A program made the translations under genes and the position numbers. DNA of 63,546 bases from Bacteroidia bacterium (GTDB taxonomy: Bacteria; Bacteroidota; Bacteroidia; JADZBD01), in contig JAGVMA010000004.1 in NCBI GenBank assembly GCA_020054095.1, positions 1-63,546 on the forward strand. Direction: 5' to 3'. Positions within the stretch are counted from its first letter, which is position 1. Each line of letters begins with the position of its first letter. The notes beneath the pieces are model-generated. The model made no database searches. It was not told the DNA's origin and worked only from the letters and a program-made list of their open reading frames with translations. Below, piece by piece: positions 62,734-63,546 of this stretch.

Positions 62734-63060
62734 GTGAAAGGATACATGTATATATTGCGATGCTCGAATGGAGCATATTATACTGGGAGTACAAAAAATT
62801 TAGAACTGCGTATAACCCAACACAAAAATGGGCAAGGTGCAAATTTTACAAAGAAACATTTGCCGGTAGAATTAGTTTACTACGAGGAATTTCAAAGAAT
62901 TGATGAGGCGTTTTATCGCGAAAAACAGGTACAAGGGTGGAGCAGAGAAAAAAAGGAAGCATTGATAAATGGCACTACTAATTTACTTCATCCGCTATCA
63001 GCTTGTAAAAACGAAACCCACTTTAGCAATTTCAAGAAAAGAAAAAACACTGGCCGCTGA
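62734..63060 (+). CDS. GIY-YIG nuclease family protein (COG2827 type), 108 aa
   Basis: A single-domain GIY-YIG endonuclease. Start GTG at 62734 gives the family N-terminus MKGYMYILRCSNGAYYTGST, where YIL and YTG are the GIY and YIG elements. The Arg-containing helix LELRITQHKNGQGANF and the metal-binding Glu in EAFYREKQVQGWSREKKEA are intact, so catalysis is plausible. A TAGATTTG -7-like element (62722-62729) is just before the start. The stop at 63058-63060 is 5 bp from repeat copy B, and copy A ends 85 bp upstream. No UvrC domains are present. The flanking repeats suggest it acts on them, which is inference. Confidence 0.9.
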   Translation: MKGYMYILRCSNGAYYTGSTKNLELRITQHKNGQGANFTKKHLPVELVYYEEFQRIDEAFYREKQVQGWSREKKEALINGTTNLLHPLSACKNETHFSNFKKRKNTGR

Positions 63061-63065
63061 GTACC

Positions 63066-63127
63066 GTACACTTCGCCTTCGCTCAGTGTACAGTAGGTGC
63101 GGCACGCTGAGCGCAGTCGAAGCGTGC
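63066..63127. repeat. REPIN-like 62-bp double-hairpin repeat, copy B
   Basis: Same architecture as copy A: stem GTACACT/AGTGTAC, 10-bp spacer, stem GCACGCT/AGCGTGC. It differs from copy A at only two bases, both in the loop of the first palindrome (position 11 G to C and position 14 A to T). It starts 5 bp after the stop codon of the GIY-YIG gene. Confidence 0.93.
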
Positions 63128-63172
63128 TGGCGAAGGAAACGAGCAGCACAAATTAAGCATTCCCAATTCACA

Positions 63173-63418
63173 TTACGCCACGCGCTTAATGGCCCAGCCT
63201 GATTCATCGGCAAGGGTAGCGCAGATGTATTTTACACTGTACTTTTTTTCCAGATAGCGGCATATCCGCGATGGTGTGCGATACATTTTCCATTCCCGTT
63301 TTTCGATGATTAAACTTTCGTGAATTTTTAAATTAAGGATAGCATCGTAAAAAACAGACGAACGACCTGTGTTTATTTTTTCGAGATTATCGTATTCGGA
63401 GGCGGTTAATTTTTGCAT
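63173..63418 (-). CDS. Small hypothetical protein, 81 aa
   Basis: Compact and basic: MQKLTASEYDNLEKINTGRS, then a short helix and ESLIIEKREWKMYRTPSRIC with RYLEKKYSVKYIC and a Gly-Trp motif before the terminal IKRV. The pattern of Arg/Lys and aromatic residues is compatible with a small nucleic-acid-binding protein, but no family is recognised with confidence. It starts 28 bp before the right 21-bp repeat array and lies 45 bp from copy B of the 62-bp repeat, so it sits between two repeat families. Confidence 0.6.
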   Translation of the reverse strand: MQKLTASEYDNLEKINTGRSSVFYDAILNLKIHESLIIEKREWKMYRTPSRICRYLEKKYSVKYICATLADESGWAIKRVA

Positions 63419-63445
63419 TTTAATTTAGGATTATGCTGAACAGTA

Positions 63446-63546
63446 GTGCAACGATGATGAACAATTGCGCAACGATGGTGAACTGATGTGCAATGAAGGT
63501 GAATTAATGTGCAATGATGATGAACAGTATCGCAACGATGATGAAC
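63446..63546. repeat. 21-bp tandem repeat array, right end of window
   Basis: Four full units (63446-63466, 63467-63487, 63488-63508, 63509-63529) and a 17-bp partial unit reach the window edge. The family is the same as at 1-84, with units mixed in different order. In one forward frame they encode heptapeptides such as RNDGELM and CNDDEQY without a stop; the complementary strand is also open in one frame. Confidence 0.88.

Noticed and set aside
62495-62842. 115-codon minus-strand frame crossing repeat copy A
   Set aside because: Overlaps the GIY-YIG gene in antisense and runs through the hairpin repeat; composition is not protein-like.
62969-63202. Plus-strand frame reading through repeat copy B
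   Set aside because: Starts inside the GIY-YIG gene in another frame and translates the hairpin; the GIY-YIG frame has full motif support.
1-63546. CRISPR array at the window ends
   Set aside because: The 21-bp units are contiguous tandem repeats without unique spacers, and no cas gene is present.
1-63546. tRNA, rRNA or riboswitch in the intergenic gaps
   Set aside because: I looked through the gaps (none longer than about 300 bp without a feature) and saw no cloverleaf, rRNA segment or known aptamer consensus; a covariance-model scan was not possible.

Overview
The window is chromosomal DNA of a Bacteroidota bacterium. It is AT-rich, start codons lack clear Shine-Dalgarno sequences, and at least two TAnnTTTG promoter elements are visible. 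It carries many type IX secretion system (T9SS) cargo proteins of type A and type B, two PorP/SprF proteins, a TPR/PD40/OmpA protein of the PorE type, and lineage-typical families (DUF4292, DUF4175, YfiR/DUF4154, OMP_b-brl_3-like receptors). No rRNA, tRNA, CRISPR array, phage or insertion sequence was recognised. Assignment below phylum level is not possible from this sequence.

Layout. 1-1300: 21-bp tandem repeats, a hypothetical gene and a small XRE regulator with a palindrome over its start. 1300-7807: secreted multidomain protease/beta-helix protein whose single reading frame is broken by two in-frame TAA codons, then a second secreted protein. 8065-18715: two lytic transglycosylases, a flavodoxin-fold quinone reductase, a small T9SS cargo, an ABC-2 exporter coupled to a photolyase, and a PIN-PhoH ATPase. 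18845-19761: a methyltransferase split by a -1 frameshift. 19963-23183: an operon of YfiR-like protein, TPR protein and SpoIIE phosphatase. 23238-32514: a co-directional block of type B cargo, collagen-like protein, small type B cargo, PorP/SprF and OmpA/PD40 protein. 34648-41786: a beta-propeller T9SS cargo convergent with a SprB-like adhesin/SprF pair. 41973-47201: Kup K+ transporter, an outer-membrane barrel and a KdpDE-like two-component system without kdpFABC. 47341-51132: enoyl-CoA hydratase, a pseudo-receiver and a TonB-receptor-like barrel. 51331-58192: an envelope operon of flippase, dut, nucleotidyltransferase, TPR lipoprotein, DUF4292 lipoprotein and EnvC-like protein. 58181-62473: ybeY, an RsbW-like ATPase and a DUF4175 protein. 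62587-63127: a GIY-YIG nuclease gene bracketed by two 62-bp double-hairpin repeats. 63173-63546: a small gene and more of the 21-bp repeats.

The dominant theme is the cell surface: T9SS adhesins and enzymes, the proteins that export them, and peptidoglycan and envelope maintenance. The most unusual element is the GIY-YIG gene with its flanking repeats. Each repeat is two inverted palindromes with compensatory stem changes, an organisation like REPIN/RAYT systems but with a different nuclease family. Both window ends lie in the same 21-bp repeat family, so the window may be a contig that stopped at a dispersed repeat.
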